Shown one piece after another: positions 35,309 through 51,165 of a stretch of 64,000 bases of DNA. A model generated the notes under the pieces. That model saw only the letters and a list, made by a program, of their open reading frames with translations. It did not search any database and had not been told where the DNA came from. Source of the stretch: Agelas oroides (Eukaryota > Porifera > Demospongiae > Agelasida > Agelasidae). Made by a program: the position numbers and the translations under genes. The stretch's first letter is position 1, and every line of letters starts with the position of its first letter. The stretch is from the NCBI GenBank assembly GCA_949130485.1, contig OX422183.1, forward strand, positions 27,344,816 through 27,408,815, given 5' to 3'.

Positions 35309-35407
35309 CGCACTGCCCTGCACATTGCAGCTAGAGATGGCCGTGACCATACAGCACAATGTCTTGTCAAGAAAGGAGCTAGTGTCAACATTCAAGATAA
35401 AAATGGG
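35309..35407 (+). CDS. Ankyrin-repeat exon 2 (RTALH type)
   Basis: Exactly 99 bp (33 residues), phase 0, acceptor CTATTAG and donor GGG|GTAAGT. Encodes RTALHIAARDGRDHT .. GASVNIQDKNG, a complete ankyrin repeat beginning with the TALH turn. Sister exons of this class lie at 37603 and 62159. Confidence 0.9.
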
Positions 35408-35736
35408 GTAAGTGTGACTATCTTAATGGTGATGGACTAAAATCACTACATTCCAAACGTGTTTTGTGTACTTGCTTGGACCAACAACTTACTGTAAATT
35501 TAAAATAAACATGCTATCAAACATTTCATGGATTTACATAAAGAGCAAGAGTGAAGGTCAACTGCCAGTGGTCTAGGCAGCTTTAGCAAGGTCGAAATAC
35601 CTCCCAACCCAAGTGAATTTAGCAGGCTAGAAGCTTCTGTTGAAAGATGAATGCAATTAACTTGGTAATCAGGATCACGTGTTGATGTATATGACATCAT
35701 TTGTGTCGGACCTCCTTGGAGTCAGAAGAGTAATAT

Positions 35737-35967
35737 AGGACATGGTTGACCTTTGCTAATTTAAAATAAACTGGGGTAATCACTAATTCAGCTTCAGCTT
35801 GGGTATTACACCTTTTTGTATGACTGGACTCAGCCTTGAATCTTGATTTGAAAACTGGGATCACTTTCAGTAAAAGTTGAGGGAGCTCGTCTGTTGAGAT
35901 ATGAGCAATCAATTGGTGATGACCTCAGCCATTTTTCTTAGTAAAGTCCAACCATGTCCTACCTCCT
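35737..35967. mobile_element. ~230 bp MITE, GAGGTCGGACATGGTTGACC family (diverged copy)
   Basis: AGGACATGGTTGACC at the left and AACCATGTCCTACCTCC at the right are complementary. The interior (TGACTGGACTCAGCCTTGAA, TTGATTTGAAAACTGGG, GACCTCAGCCATTTT) matches the copies nested at 47.4, 50.1 and 54.8 kb but is more diverged. Confidence 0.8.
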
Positions 35968-36019
35968 CTGCCTCTGAGCATACACACCCACGTGCCCAGG
36001 CTTGCCCCAATTGAATGTA

Positions 36020-36185
36020 GCATATAAATGAAAAACTTTGTAAGTACTTCCAGAAGCTTCAAATTTGACGGTTGGTAATGATTTTCTATTCATTTCAACA
36101 TGAGAAAATTGGTGAATGGAAAATCATTGCCAATTTTCAAATTTGAAGCTTCTGGAAGTACTTACAAAGTTTCTCATTTATATGC
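36020..36185. repeat. 166 bp foldback element
   Basis: GCATATAAATGA at the left and TCATTTATATGC at the right start arms of about 60 bp that pair almost fully, including AAGTACTTCCAGAAGCTTC and its complement. The central loop is short. Lies in an ankyrin-gene intron. Confidence 0.88.
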
Positions 36186-36347
36186 AACTAAATCAAATGG
36201 GAATGTGTAGCTACACTGCTCTAAAGATTGAATCCACCCTTAATATCATAAGAAATATTAGTTTGTGCACAAAACTATGGATTTCAGTTGATTGACCGGA
36301 TGATAGTCAATTTTTGGTCTACGTATGTAGTTTTTTCTCTCCATCAG

Positions 36348-36446
36348 ATGACTCCCTTGCACATGGCAGTTGAAGGTGCTCGTATTAAGGTAGTGGAATA
36401 TCTTGTTGGAGAAGAAGCTGATGTCAACTTTCAAGATTATACTGGG
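36348..36446 (+). CDS. Ankyrin-repeat exon 3 (MTPLH type)
   Basis: 99 bp, phase 0, acceptor CTCCATCAG and donor GGG|GTAAAA. Encodes MTPLHMAVEGARIKV .. EADVNFQDYTG. Intron sequence on both sides resembles that around the other ankyrin exons, so exon and intron were duplicated together. Confidence 0.88.
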
Positions 36447-36597
36447 GTAAAATGTACTACGTGTGACACTAGCGATTATACTTCTGATTTGAGTCTGAGT
36501 TATCCTCATTCTCAGGCAAGTGCCGTGTTCATTGTTCCTCTATTCTGCTGTTTGAAAGATCAGTTTGTCAGCATTCGGAATCCAAAGCTTCTGGTAG

Positions 36598-37043
36598 TAC
36601 CGTAGGCTCCCGAAAATACGCCCCCCCTTTTTGCACACTACTTTGAGGCAAAAGTGGGGAGGGAGCGTTTGCTCGAATATTCAATTTGTCTCGTGCATAC
36701 GCCCCTGCCTTTGTTCCTCACAATCTTTAATACGCGCGAGGTCAACTATCAAGACAACTGCCACAGCTTTCTGAAAGATCGATGAACGTGTACTACAGGA
36801 AATCAGTGGCGCTTGTGTTCATACTAACCCAAGAGGCATCGAAGGAACTTGCATCGTCAGTGGTGACAGGGGACGACCCCGTGTAAGTACGGAGCTAAAC
36901 CAAAAGCTCACTAAAAGCATGCCCAGAAGACACTCGATACGGGGCATTTACACGAGGGAAAAATACCCTATGCAAGAACTTTGGCGTTAAAGAGGGGGGA
37001 GGGCATTTGCTCGAAGGGGGCGTACTTTCGGGAACTTACGGTA
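36598..37043. mobile_element. 446 bp MITE with TACCGTAGGCTCCCGAAA ends
   Basis: The left TACCGTAGGCTCCCGAAAAT and the right complement (..TTTCGGGAACTTACGGTA) pair, with inner CGCCCCC and TTTGCTCGAA words also inverted. TA at both ends. No coding capacity. Confidence 0.85.
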
Positions 37044-37108
37044 CCTACAAAGCTTACAATATGGGTCTGAGAAGAATGAGTACCACTTTGCCAATAGTCC
37101 TTATGTTC

Positions 37109-37518
37109 TTAACTCTTTAACAACCGTAGGCTATTTACTGGAAGTGTTTATTAGGCTATGGATACCTTCCATGGTCCGTATTTTCACTTCTGCTTGGAGC
37201 TAGCACTGGAAACTTGACTCAAAGCTTTATTGACATGTTCTCTGTAGGTTCATGACCTTGGACACACCCACTCATTAACGAGCGTTCAATAGTCAGGGCC
37301 CTCCAACCAGAGAACGCTCCTCCGGACTAAAAGCTGCCTAAATGCCAGAAATGGAGTCCCTACAAGGTGAAAGGAGCGTTTTTTACACCCGTTCGTGCAA
37401 GAAAGCAGACAAATGGCCCACCCGCCATTGACCTATCTTCAAAACGGATTGCGCCAACTGATAACATGCGGCCAAAATCTGACGACGCCTATGGCGTCAT
37501 CGGTTGTTAAAGGGTTAA
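37109..37518. mobile_element. piggyBac-like MITE flanked by TTAA
   Basis: TTAA at 37109-37112 and 37515-37518 flanks the inverted ends CTCTTTAACAACCG and CGGTTGTTAAAGGG (one mismatch). TTAA duplication and CCCTTT-type ends are the piggyBac signature. The 402 bp interior lacks a transposase. Confidence 0.82.
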
Positions 37519-37602
37519 TCTGTTAAAATAACAGGAAATTTGTGAATCATAATGGCTATTATTGTCTTCCTGCTTGTTTCGATCCTACTTGGCTACTATC
37601 AG

Positions 37603-37702
37603 CGGGACTGCCCTGCACATTGCAGCTAGAGATGGTCGTGACTACATAGCGGAACGCCTTGTTAAGAAAGGAGCTAATGTCAACATTCAAGATAAAAGTG
37701 GG
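37603..37702 (+). CDS. Ankyrin-repeat exon 4 (RTALH type), one base long
   Basis: Follows a TATCAG acceptor and ends at GGG|GTGAGT. Encodes TALHIAARDGRDYIA .. GANVNIQDKSG. The exon measures 100 bp instead of 99: CGGGACTGCC replaces the CGCACTGCC start seen in exon 2, so one extra base follows the acceptor. A phase-0 join from exon 3 would lose the frame here, hinting that the exon is skipped or the gene is decaying. Confidence 0.8.
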
Positions 37703-38197
37703 GTGAGTGTGACTGTGTTAGTGATGTAGTATCTATTAGCTGATTTGAGTTTGAGTTAGTCTCATCCCAGACACTCAATAAACCGTCCTATATTTACTAC
37801 CTTGTACGTAAGTCTGCTTCACTGACCTTCTCATGTAGAAGTCAATTTATTTTGAATAGAAACACATTGTCATATTTCAATTCAAGAACAGCCAACTTTC
37901 ATGCAGAAAGAAACTACAAATGTAAAGTAGAAATTGACTAACATTCAGACAATCAACTGAAAACTACAGGCAGGTTTGTGTACAAAGTTATGATAGACAA
38001 CTAAATTAAACAAACACTTTGTAGTTAAATTTGTCAATTTTTGCTATGGTATCACAAATTATGTTGTCAGCCGAGAATGAGGCAAGTTTTATTCCATCTA
38101 CACTTGCACAATCGCTTACGGTACACGTCTTAAAAAATGACGCCACCCTTCGGAACGTTTTTCCGGACTTGCGTTTGCGGCGCAGCTTCGCCGCAAA
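37703..38197. other. Intron/intergenic to Tc1 5' side
   Basis: No exon supported. Text near 37730-37790 repeats the intron sequence after exon 3. The presumed outer end of the Tc1-like element lies somewhere in 38080-38160 but I could not fix it. Confidence 0.4.
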
Positions 38198-38402
38198 TCG
38201 GAAGGCTTCTTCAGCAAATCGGAAGGCTTCTTCAGCAAATCGGAAGGCTTCTTCAGCAAATCGGAAGGCTTCTTCAGCAAATCGGAAGGCTTCTTCAGCA
38301 AATCGGAAGGCTTCTTCAGCAAATCGGAAGGCTTCTTCTGAAAATCGGAAGGCTTCTTCTGAAAATCGGAAGGCTTCTTCTGAAGACGCGGAAAGCTTCT
38401 GA
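38198..38402. repeat. 21 bp minisatellite, 9-10 copies
   Basis: Unit AATCGGAAGGCTTCTTCAGC+A, with the last three copies carrying TTCTTCTGA. The period keeps all frames open (LLQQIGR, SSANRKA and EEAFRFA strings). It lies just upstream of the Tc1-like transposase start and may be part of that element's leader. Confidence 0.92.
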
Positions 38403-38544
38403 AGAAGCCTTCCACATCTTCGGAAGAAGTGGTACGTATGTAGCTTCTGCAAAACTGGTGTACCGTGGCCGCGGGCGTACGGTGAGTGCATTAGTTAGTG
38501 CGTATGTACGTTTGTGTGATGCAGTTTTAGCTAGCTGTCACATC

Positions 38545-39075
38545 ATGGCAGCTCTGTCTAAGTATGCTAAACAGCGGATTGTCTCCTTGAAGGAAAGGGG
38601 CCTCACTAACCGCGAGGTTGTAGCAATACTAAAGCGCGAAGGAACCGTGGTTCATGTTACAACGCAGATTGTGCAACGTTGCCACAAACGCTATGCCGAG
38701 ACTGGCAGCATCGCGAGGCGACAAGGATCAGGAAGGCTGACCCTGCGCACTGCTGCCCATCTTCAGACAATTGAAGACATAATGCAAGCTGACGACGAGG
38801 CGACTGCAGTTCAAATACGCTCCTACTTGCTGCAGCGAGGCCAGAGGCTGCTATCACTCAGCACGATTCTGCGTGCCCGACACGAACTGGGCTGGACGTA
38901 CCGAGGGTCAGCGTACTGCCAACTTATTCGCCAGGCAAACAAAGAGAAACGCTTTGAATGGGCTCGTGCTCACCTTCATGTCAATTTTGAGGATGTTTTG
39001 TGGACAGATGAATCATCTGTACAGCTACAGTGCCACAAAAGATTTTGCTGCAGGAAGAAGGGTGAGCAGCCAGGA
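38545..39075 (+). pseudogene. Tc1/mariner transposase, N-terminal half only
   Basis: ATG at 38545 (MAALSKYAKQRIVSLKERGL). A paired helix-turn-helix DNA-binding region follows (TNREVVAILKREG.., SGRLTLRTAAHL). Then comes the first catalytic block, DVLWTDESSVQL, containing the first Asp of the DDE/D triad. Homology stops at about 39075, inside the catalytic core, where Helitron sequence begins, so the second Asp and the last acidic residue are missing. The open frame upstream to 38137 comes from the 21 bp repeat. Full-length relatives are about 340 residues; here about 175 remain. Confidence 0.85.
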
Positions 39076-44077
<5,002 letters not shown>

Positions 44078-44099
44078 TCAAAAGGATTCAATGACTTAA

Positions 44100-44320
44100 T
44101 ATGCACTTACGTAGGCAAGCTGGAACAGCAGTTTACTATGCTGTATACAGACGCTGTACAAAGATAGCCCACAGAGTCCAACTAGGGTGAAGTACTCTAC
44201 AGGCTTGGGTAACAACCACAGATCTGTAGAACGTGGAAGTTCAATATGAAAACAATTTGAGGACAGTAACTGTTAGTGTACTTACGTAGGTCAGCTGGAA
44301 ACAGCAGTTTACCGTATACC
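44100..44320 (-). repeat. Duplicated leader with splice-donor-like site
   Basis: Two copies, about 175 bp apart, of a block containing CTTACGTAGG..AGCTGGAA.CAGCAGTTTAC (44104 and 44279). On the minus strand each reads as CCTAC|GTAAGT, a good donor. They may be alternative 5' leader exons of the Helitron transcript. Confidence 0.5.
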
Positions 44321-44464
44321 ACAAAGATAACGGCTGTCCGAAGAGAGCTTAAAGCCTGGGGTGCGAATTTTTAGCGAACAGATCTAGCACGTGGGATAGC
44401 GGCGCGCGGAATAGCGAGGCAGCCGGTTGCAGCGGCCGCGCGTTTGTATGTAGCAATGGCTTTA

Positions 44465-44600
44465 TACGTAGTATATTGAACGTGTGACGTCACGTAAGCG
44501 GAAAAACCGCTTCGGGAGTCGCTGTGAGGGGTGACAGTGGTGTAGCTGGTGAAGGGAGAGTTGTTGGTGTACCAAAGTTTCATTCATGGGGTAAGTGCAC
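44465..44600. repeat. CRE-bearing module, copy 1
   Basis: Contains GTATATTGAACGTGTGACGTCACGT, with the palindrome TGACGTCA (a consensus cAMP-response element), then GGGTGACAGTGGTGTAGCTG and TTGTTGGTGTACCAAAGTTT. The same module recurs at 45985-46120 and 54197-54332. Regulatory activity is inferred only. Confidence 0.7.
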
Positions 44601-45030
44601 CATGCCATTAACGAATATCAACTCAGATTGGATGTTCAACGCTTCCTCCGGCCTGTGTATTATATTAATTAATTAATTAGTTATTTACGCGGGTCCTTTA
44701 AGTTGCATCTTGGGGTGTAACGAGAAAAGTAACCGCACCCCAAGATGGTCATAGGAGGTTAGTGCTGCAGGTTTACCTTAGCTCGAACACTTTAAAAGTT
44801 CAGTGTTATACATAGGTGAAATTTTTGTAGGCTTAAGAAAACGAAGTGCACTGCTACTTAGCTACAAGACCTGAAGTAGAAAGCCTTAGAGTTCAGAGTT
44901 TTGTGGTTTCTTAAAAAAGCTTTACCCTCAAGCAGGGCCGTAGCCATCAAATTAGGAGTGGTCAGGTTAGTGGTGCGTGCGTAAGCATGCAACAGCTAGG
45001 GGGGTCTGGGGGCATGCCCCCCCAGAAAAT
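44601..45030. other. Repeat-derived; TTACGCGGGTCC motif and hairpin
   Basis: TTACGCGGGTCCTTTAAGTT plus GCATCTTGGGGTGTAA at about 44687-44721 is followed by CGCACCCCAAGATGG, making a hairpin (CATCTTGGGGTG / CACCCCAAGATG). Related motifs lie at about 45614, 46200, 48054, 53826 and 54412. No gene. Confidence 0.6.
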
Positions 45031-46300
45031 GTTTGGAATTTAAAGGCTATGAGGTTGCTTCTGAGACCATTTTTGGGCCAAAACGATGCTTCTCGGAGGC
45101 CAGACGACAGTCTTACATGTGGATGATGAACATCTACCCTTTCTGCCCGTTGCGCCATATAGCACTGCATGGTCTCACAAGCCACACCCTTCGCAGATCG
45201 TTCGGTTGGAAGAACGGAAAATTGTTGGAAGACTCGGTCTTTCGCACTGTTCGCAGCCATCTCGTATTATGTTGCAACATGTCACCAAGCTGTGTGCGTG
45301 CCATGGGCGTTTGCCGAGCATTGGCCTATTTGGCGACGCCAAGCAAGCCATGGGTGAGGGAAAAAGTGGTCCGGTTGAAACCGGACTAACCGGACCGGTG
45401 GCTACGGCCCTGTCAAGGGAGGAGCCAGACATCAGTTTATCAAACGTGAATAGCAAGGCACGCCTTCACCTGCTTTACACTCGCGTGTTGCGTGCGAAAT
45501 ACTAGCTCGAAGCACCATGTGCACCATGCCATCAACGAATATCAACTCAAATTGGATGTCCAACACTTCCTCTCGCCTGCGTATTATATTGTTATTTATA
45601 TTATATTATTTATATTACGCGGGTCCTTTAAGTTGCATCTTGGGGTGTAATTTATATTATTTACGAGCAAAGTAACCGCACCCCAAGGAGCTTAATGCTT
45701 ATAAGAGGTAATGTTTGCTGGTATATAGGCCACTGCTACTTAGCTACAAGACCTGAAGTAGGTTTTAGAGATCAGGATTTTGTGCTGCAAATTTTCCTGA
45801 AGTGGAAAGCCTTAGAGTTCAGAGTTTTGTGGTTTCTTAAGAAAGCTTTACCCTCAAGGGAGGAGCCAGACATCAGTTTATCAATGGTGAATAGCAAGGC
45901 ATGCCTTCACCTCCTTTATACTCGCGCATTACGCGCGTAATATCAGTCCGAAGCGCGGTAGCGCGCTCAATACACGCAATGATTTTATACGTAGTATATT
46001 GAACGTGTGACGTCACGTAAGCGGAAAAATCGCTTCAGGAGTTGCTGTGAGGGGTGACAGTGGTGTAGCTGGTGAAGGGAGAGTTGTTGGTGTACCAAAG
46101 TTTCATTCATGGGATAAGTGCACCATGCCATTAACGAATATCAACTCAGATTGGATGTTCAATGCTTCCTCCGGCCTGTGTATTATATTGGGTTATTTAT
46201 TTACGCGGGTCCTTTAAGTTGCATCTTGGGGTGTAATTGGGCGAGCGTGAGCGAGCCCCACACTAGTGAGTTGAATCGAGATTTTTCATCGAATATTATT
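45031..46300. repeat. 1.27 kb near-identical segment, copy 1
   Basis: Matches 53243-54512 at a constant offset of 8212 bases, with only two differences noticed by eye. Several short frames on both strands are identical between copies, but that follows from the recent duplication rather than selection. It ends with CRE module 2 (45985-46120) and runs into a GGGCGAGCG-type element. Confidence 0.95.
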
Positions 46301-47031
46301 ATTATTATTATTATTATCTGTCGTACGTCGTTCCGTATATTCTTGATGCTGTAATTTAACGCGATAGCCGCGGGCCGCGTGCGGACCTTAAGTAAGATTT
46401 TCGTACAACTTGGCAGCCAGCTAGCTCCAAGGTGACTTGGAAAGATGACGCTTATGAAAGATAGCCAGGGATTGCAGGCGGAGCGTGCGCACTTATTGAA
46501 GAAAGGATAGCCTATAGAAGTTGTGTTTGCAGCGACACCCAGGATAGGTAGCTGGATCGAGCGTGAGTGTCTACTAGTATGTAAACAGTTGTGTAGGTAG
46601 GTTTAAAGCAGAAATCGGCAGAGACCCTCCTTCTATCCATGGCTGATGGATGGCGAACCCTCTCTGCTATATCTCTAAGATGCCTCAACTTGAGGCTTCT
46701 TAGCATAGTCCTTACTTGAGACTCAAGTAAGGACTATGCGCGACAAGCCAGGCTGTGTTTAGACTTAGCCTACAGTTAGCCAGAGTAGATGCTTAGGTTG
46801 CACTAATGGCTGCATTGTATGGTACCATCCCATGAGAAGCTAGTCTCTGCAGCCGTCTCCTCTAAGCTGTTAAGCACTTTTATAGAGAGTAGAGTGACAA
46901 GCTTTGTTCAGCTACATGCCACGCCACCTGTGTGTGCTGTGATCTGACACTTTACTGAAAAGCCTTTGATATAAGTTAAAGCTGTGTATTGCTTGCTCAC
47001 GCTCGCCCAACAATGTTCTACATTCTCCTAG
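46237..47031. mobile_element. GGGCGAGCG-family element, copy A (short form)
   Basis: Begins TTGGGCGAGCGTGAGCGAGC and ends GCTCACGCTCGCCCAACAAT followed by GTTCTACATTCTCCTAG. Inside are an ATT microsatellite, a CGATAGCCGCGGGCCGCGTG block and CCATGGCTGATGGATGGCGA. It lacks the nested GAGGTCGGACATGG MITE present in copies B, D and F. No transposase. Confidence 0.85.
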
Positions 47032-47036
47032 TATTA

Positions 47037-48047
47037 TTGGGTGAGCGTGAGCGAGCCCCACACTAGTGAGTTGAATCGAGATTTTTCATCGAATAATATT
47101 ATTATTATTATCTGTCGTACGTCGTTCCGTATATTCTTGATGCTGTAATATAACGCGATAGCCGCGGGCCGCGTGCGAACCTTAAGATTTTCGTACATCT
47201 TGGCAGCCAGCTAGCTCCAAGGTGACTTTGAAAGATGGCACTTATGAAAGGCAGCAAGGAATTGCAGCCGGAGCGTGCGCACATATTGAACAAAGGATAG
47301 CCTATAGAAGTTGTGTTTGCAGCGACATCCAGGATAGATGGCTGGAGCGTGAGTATCTACTATACAGAGGAGGTCGGACATGGTTGACCTTTGCTAATTG
47401 ACAACTGAGGTCACACTAATTCATCTTGGACATTGCAAGGTAGAAAGTTTTTTTTAGCTTTTTCTATGACTGGATCCAGCCTTGGATCCTGATTTGAAAA
47501 CTGGGGCCCACCTCAGTGAAAGCCGAGAGAGCTAGTCTGTTGAGGTACGAAAAATCAATTAGTGTGACCTCAGCCATTTTGATTAGTAAAGTTCAACCAT
47601 GTCCGACCTCCTTTGTCTGCTATACGTATGTATACAAGGGCTATTAAACAGTTGTGTAGAGAGGCTGAAAGCAGAAAGCGGCAGAGACCCTCCTTCTATC
47701 CATGGCTGATGGATGGCGAACCCCATCTGCTATATCTCTTAGATGCCTCAAGTAAGGACTATGCGCGACAAGCCAGGCTGTGTTTACACTTAGCCTACAG
47801 TTAGCCAGAGTAGATGCTTAGGTTGCACTAACGGCTGCATTGTATGGTACCACCCCATGACAAGCTAGTCTCTGCAACCATCTTCTCTAAGCTGTTAAGC
47901 ACTTTTGTAGAGAGTAGAGTGACAAGCTTTTACATGCCATGCCACCTGTGTGCTGTGATGTGACACTTCACTGATTCAGCCTTTGATATTAGTTAAAGCT
48001 GTGTATTGCTTGCTCACGCTCGCCCCACAATGTTCTACATTCTCCTA
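47037..48047. mobile_element. GGGCGAGCG-family element, copy B (with nested MITE)
   Basis: Starts TTGGGTGAGCGTGAGCGAGC directly after copy A and ends at CTCCTAG. Includes a ~240 bp MITE at about 47370-47612. Confidence 0.85.
47370..47612. mobile_element. GAGGTCGGACATGGTTGACC MITE nested in copy B
   Basis: Ends GAGGTCGGACATGGTTGACC and GTTCAACCATGTCCGACCTC are complementary. Same element at 35737, about 50093-50341 and 54785-55032. Confidence 0.85.
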
Positions 48048-48051
48048 GTTT

Positions 48052-48846
48052 ATATTACGCGGGTCCTTTAAGTTGCATCTTGGGGTGTAATCTGTCGTAC
48101 ATCGTTCCGTATATTCTTGACGCTGTAATTTAATGCGATAGCCACGGGCCGTGTGCGTACAACTTGGCAGCCAACTAGCTCCAAGGTGACTTTGAAAGAT
48201 GGCACTTATGAAAGGCAGCCAGGAATTGCAGCCGGAGCGTGCTCACATATTGAACAAAGGATAGCCTATAGAAGTTGTGTTTGCATCGACATCAACGATA
48301 AATGGCTGGAGCGTGAGTATCTACTATACAGAGGAGGTCAGACATGGTTGACCGTTGCTAATTGAAACAACTGAGGTCACACTAATTGATCTTGGATATT
48401 GCAAGGTAGAAAGTTTTGTTAGCTGGCAAGGGCTATTAAACAGTTGTGTAGAGAGGCTGAAAGCAGAAAGCGGCAGAGACCCTCCTTCTACCCATGGCTG
48501 ATGGATGGCGAACCCCATCTGCTGTATATCTTAGATGCCTCAAGTAAGGACAATGCATGACAAGCCAGGCTGTGTTTAGACTTAGCCTACAGTTAGCCAG
48601 AGTAGATGCTTAGGTTGCACTAATGGCTGCATTGTATAGTACCACCCCATGACAAGCTAGTCTCTGCAACCATCTTCTCTAAGCTGTTAAGCACTTTTGT
48701 AGAGAGTAGAGTGACAAGCTTTGTTCAGCTACATGCCACGCCACCTGTGTGCTGTGATGTGACACTTCACTGATTCAGCCTTTGATATAAGTTAAAGCTG
48801 TGTATTGCTTGCTCACACTCGCCCAACAATGTTCTACATTCCCCTA
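48052..48846. mobile_element. GGGCGAGCG-family element, copy C (left end replaced)
   Basis: The left end is missing: the TTACGCGGGTCC motif joins directly to the TCTGTCGTACATCG part. A truncated nested MITE lies at about 48325-48420. The right end GCTCACACTCGCCCAACAAT to CCCCTAG is kept. Confidence 0.8.
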
Positions 48847-49277
48847 GTATATGTATATATGTATCATACGTCGTACATCGTACGTTCAGTGCACGCGTAC
48901 GGACACTATGCGTGTGATCTAATTGGGAACACGTGCGCACGCTTTTATAGTCAGACTTTATAGTTGTTTTGCTGCTTGTAGTGAACATGTATATTCTGAA
49001 TACTTCCAGAAGAGCTCTGAAACCATCGCACCCAAGACAAGGAAAACAGGTAGGCTACTGCGCACACGAGAACGAGAGAGAGAGCCCGACGTGCAGCAGA
49101 AACAGCCGAGCAAAGGCAGGAAAGATTAACGAAGACTGCCGATGCATAAATTTGTATAAATATCCTATTGTGCATTGTGCATATATACATTGCAAACATG
49201 CAGTATATACTTAACTACCATGCACGATACAACTCGCTCACGCTCGCTCCACAATGCACCGCATTCGCCTAGTAATT
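48847..49277. other. Unassigned; ends with a related element border
   Basis: Short frames on both strands with no motif. At about 49225-49272 CTCGCTCACGCTCGCTCCAC and CGCCTAG resemble the right end of the GGGCGAGCG family. Confidence 0.4.
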
Positions 49278-49770
49278 GGGGCGAGCCTGAGCGAGCCCCA
49301 CATAGACGGTACAACTGGGAGATTTCATATATGTATTATGGTACGACCGTCACCCGCGCGCCGCGCTTAGTCGCACAAAGTATGTAGGGCTTCCATGACC
49401 GCAAGAGAATCAGCATTGGCTTCCATGACCGCAAGAGAATCAGCATTGGCTTCCATGACCGCAAGAGGAAGTCGATATACTGCCCGGAAAGTCTTGTACT
49501 GCCTGACGGTTTCGGCCAAGAATTGAAGACTTTCAAATATGAGGTCATTCCTGTCTGAATAATGTACAACACTGCCTTTGTCATTTATACACTCGGATGA
49601 GGCACAGTAGACCAACAGCAACTTTACTTCTTACTAAACGCCACGCCAACTTCGACACCTCGACAAGAAGTGCAAAGGGGCACCCGTGTATACGAACTGC
49701 GCATGCACAAGTATAGTCCTTGGCATACTGCTTGCTCAGGCTCGCCCCACAATGCCCTGGACTCGTCTAG
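49278..49770. mobile_element. Related element with GGGGCGAGCCTGAGCGAGCC ends
   Basis: The left GGGGCGAGCCTGAGCGAGCC and the right GCTTGCTCAGGCTCGCCCCA are complementary. A sister subfamily of the GGGCGAGCG elements with a different interior. Confidence 0.7.
49388..49475. repeat. 30 bp tandem repeat, three copies
   Basis: GGCTTCCATGACCGCAAGAG plus AATCAGCATT three times, the last copy diverging at AGGAAGTCG. Confidence 0.88.
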
Positions 49771-50743
49771 TTGGGCGAGCGTGAGCGAGCCCCACACTAG
49801 TGAGTTGAATCGAGATTTTTCATCGAATATTATTATTATTATCTGTCGTACGTCGTTCCGTATATTCTTGACGCTGTAATTTAATGCGATAGCCGCGGGC
49901 CGCGTGCGGACCTTAAATAAGATTTTTGTACAACTTGCTAGCTCCAAGGTGACTTTGAAAGATGGCACTTATGAAAAGCAGCCAGGAATTGCAGCCGGAG
50001 CTTGCGCACATATTGAACAAAGGATAGCCTATAGAAGTTGTGTTTGCAGCGACATCCAGGATAGATGGCTGGAGCGTGAGTATCTACTATACAGAGGAGG
50101 TTGGACATGGTTGACCTTTTCTAATTGAAACAACTGAGGTCACACTAATTGATCTTGGATATTGCAAGGTAGAAAGTTTTTTTAGCTTTTTCTATGACTG
50201 GATCCAGCCTTGAATCCTGATTTGAAAACTGGGGCCAACCTCAGTGAAAGTTGAGAGAGCTAGTCTGTTGAGATACGAAAAATCAATTAGTGTGACCTCA
50301 GCCATTTTAATTAGTAAAGTTCAAGCATGTCCGACCTCCTTTGTCTACTATAAGTACGTATACAAGGGCTATTAAACAGTTGTGTAGAGAGGCTGAAAGG
50401 AGAAAGCGGCAGAGACCCTCCTTCTACCCATGGCTGATGGATGGCGAACCCCATCTGCTATATCTCTTAGATGCCTCAAGTAAGGACTATGCATGACAAG
50501 CCAGGCTGTGTTTAGACTTAGCCTACAGTTAGCCAGAGTAGATGCTTAGGTTGCACTAATGGCTGCATTGTATGGTACCACCCCAAGCACTTTTGTAGAG
50601 AGTAGAGTGACAAGCTTTGTTCAGCTACATGCCATGCCACCTGTGTGCTGTGATGTGACACTTCACTGATTCAGCCTTTGATATAAGTTAAAGCTGTGTA
50701 TTGCTTGCTCACGCTCGTCCCACAATGTTCTACATTCTCCTAG
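49771..50743. mobile_element. GGGCGAGCG-family element, copy D (with nested MITE)
   Basis: TTGGGCGAGCGTGAGCGAGC at the left and GCTCACGCTCGTCCCACAAT to CTCCTAG at the right. The nested GAGGTTGGACATGG MITE is at about 50093-50341. Confidence 0.86.
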
Positions 50744-50752
50744 TATATACAT

Positions 50753-51143
50753 ATACCGTATAGCGGGAAATTTTCGCTGGGTGCAAATTTTCGCGATTTT
50801 CGCGGACAGACCTGCTTCCACGAAAATAAAAACCGCGAAAAAATTAACTAGGATGGAAATTGATCACGTCATACGTGCATACGTCGAGTACCGATGTGAA
50901 CATGATCGTTCTCTACAGTCTGTCTGCCCTCTAAATGGTTGCTGTAAAGATGAATCAGCCTCCTACTGTACAAAATACCAACGAAACCGTAAGAGACGCT
51001 CTGAAGATGTCGCATTGCCGGTAGGGGTGTGGTCAGAGCGTCCTGCGTTCCGCGAAAATAAAAACCGCGAAAATTTCTTCTGAAGAGCCTGGACGCTTTT
51101 CTGCGAAAATTTGCACCAGCGAAAATTTCCCGCTATATGGTAT
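50753..51143. mobile_element. MITE with ATACCGTATAGCGGGAAATT ends
   Basis: The left ATACCGTATAGCGGGAAATT TTCGC and the right complement (GCGAAAATTTCCCGCTATAT GGTAT) pair. A second inverted or direct pair, CGCGAAAATAAAAACCGCGA, lies inside both arms. Interior about 170 bp, no gene supported. Confidence 0.88.
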
Positions 51144-51165
51144 ATTATGAAAAATTGCAATAGAA

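Noticed and set aside
38006-38491. EEAFRFA, SSANRKA and LLQQIGR repeat proteins
   Set aside because: 21 bp tandem array read in different frames; only the Tc1 part from 38545 has independent support.
45033-45505. Conserved short proteins found identically at 45.0-45.5 and 53.2-53.7 kb
   Set aside because: Identity is explained by the recent 1.27 kb duplication; open frames overlap on both strands and show no motif.
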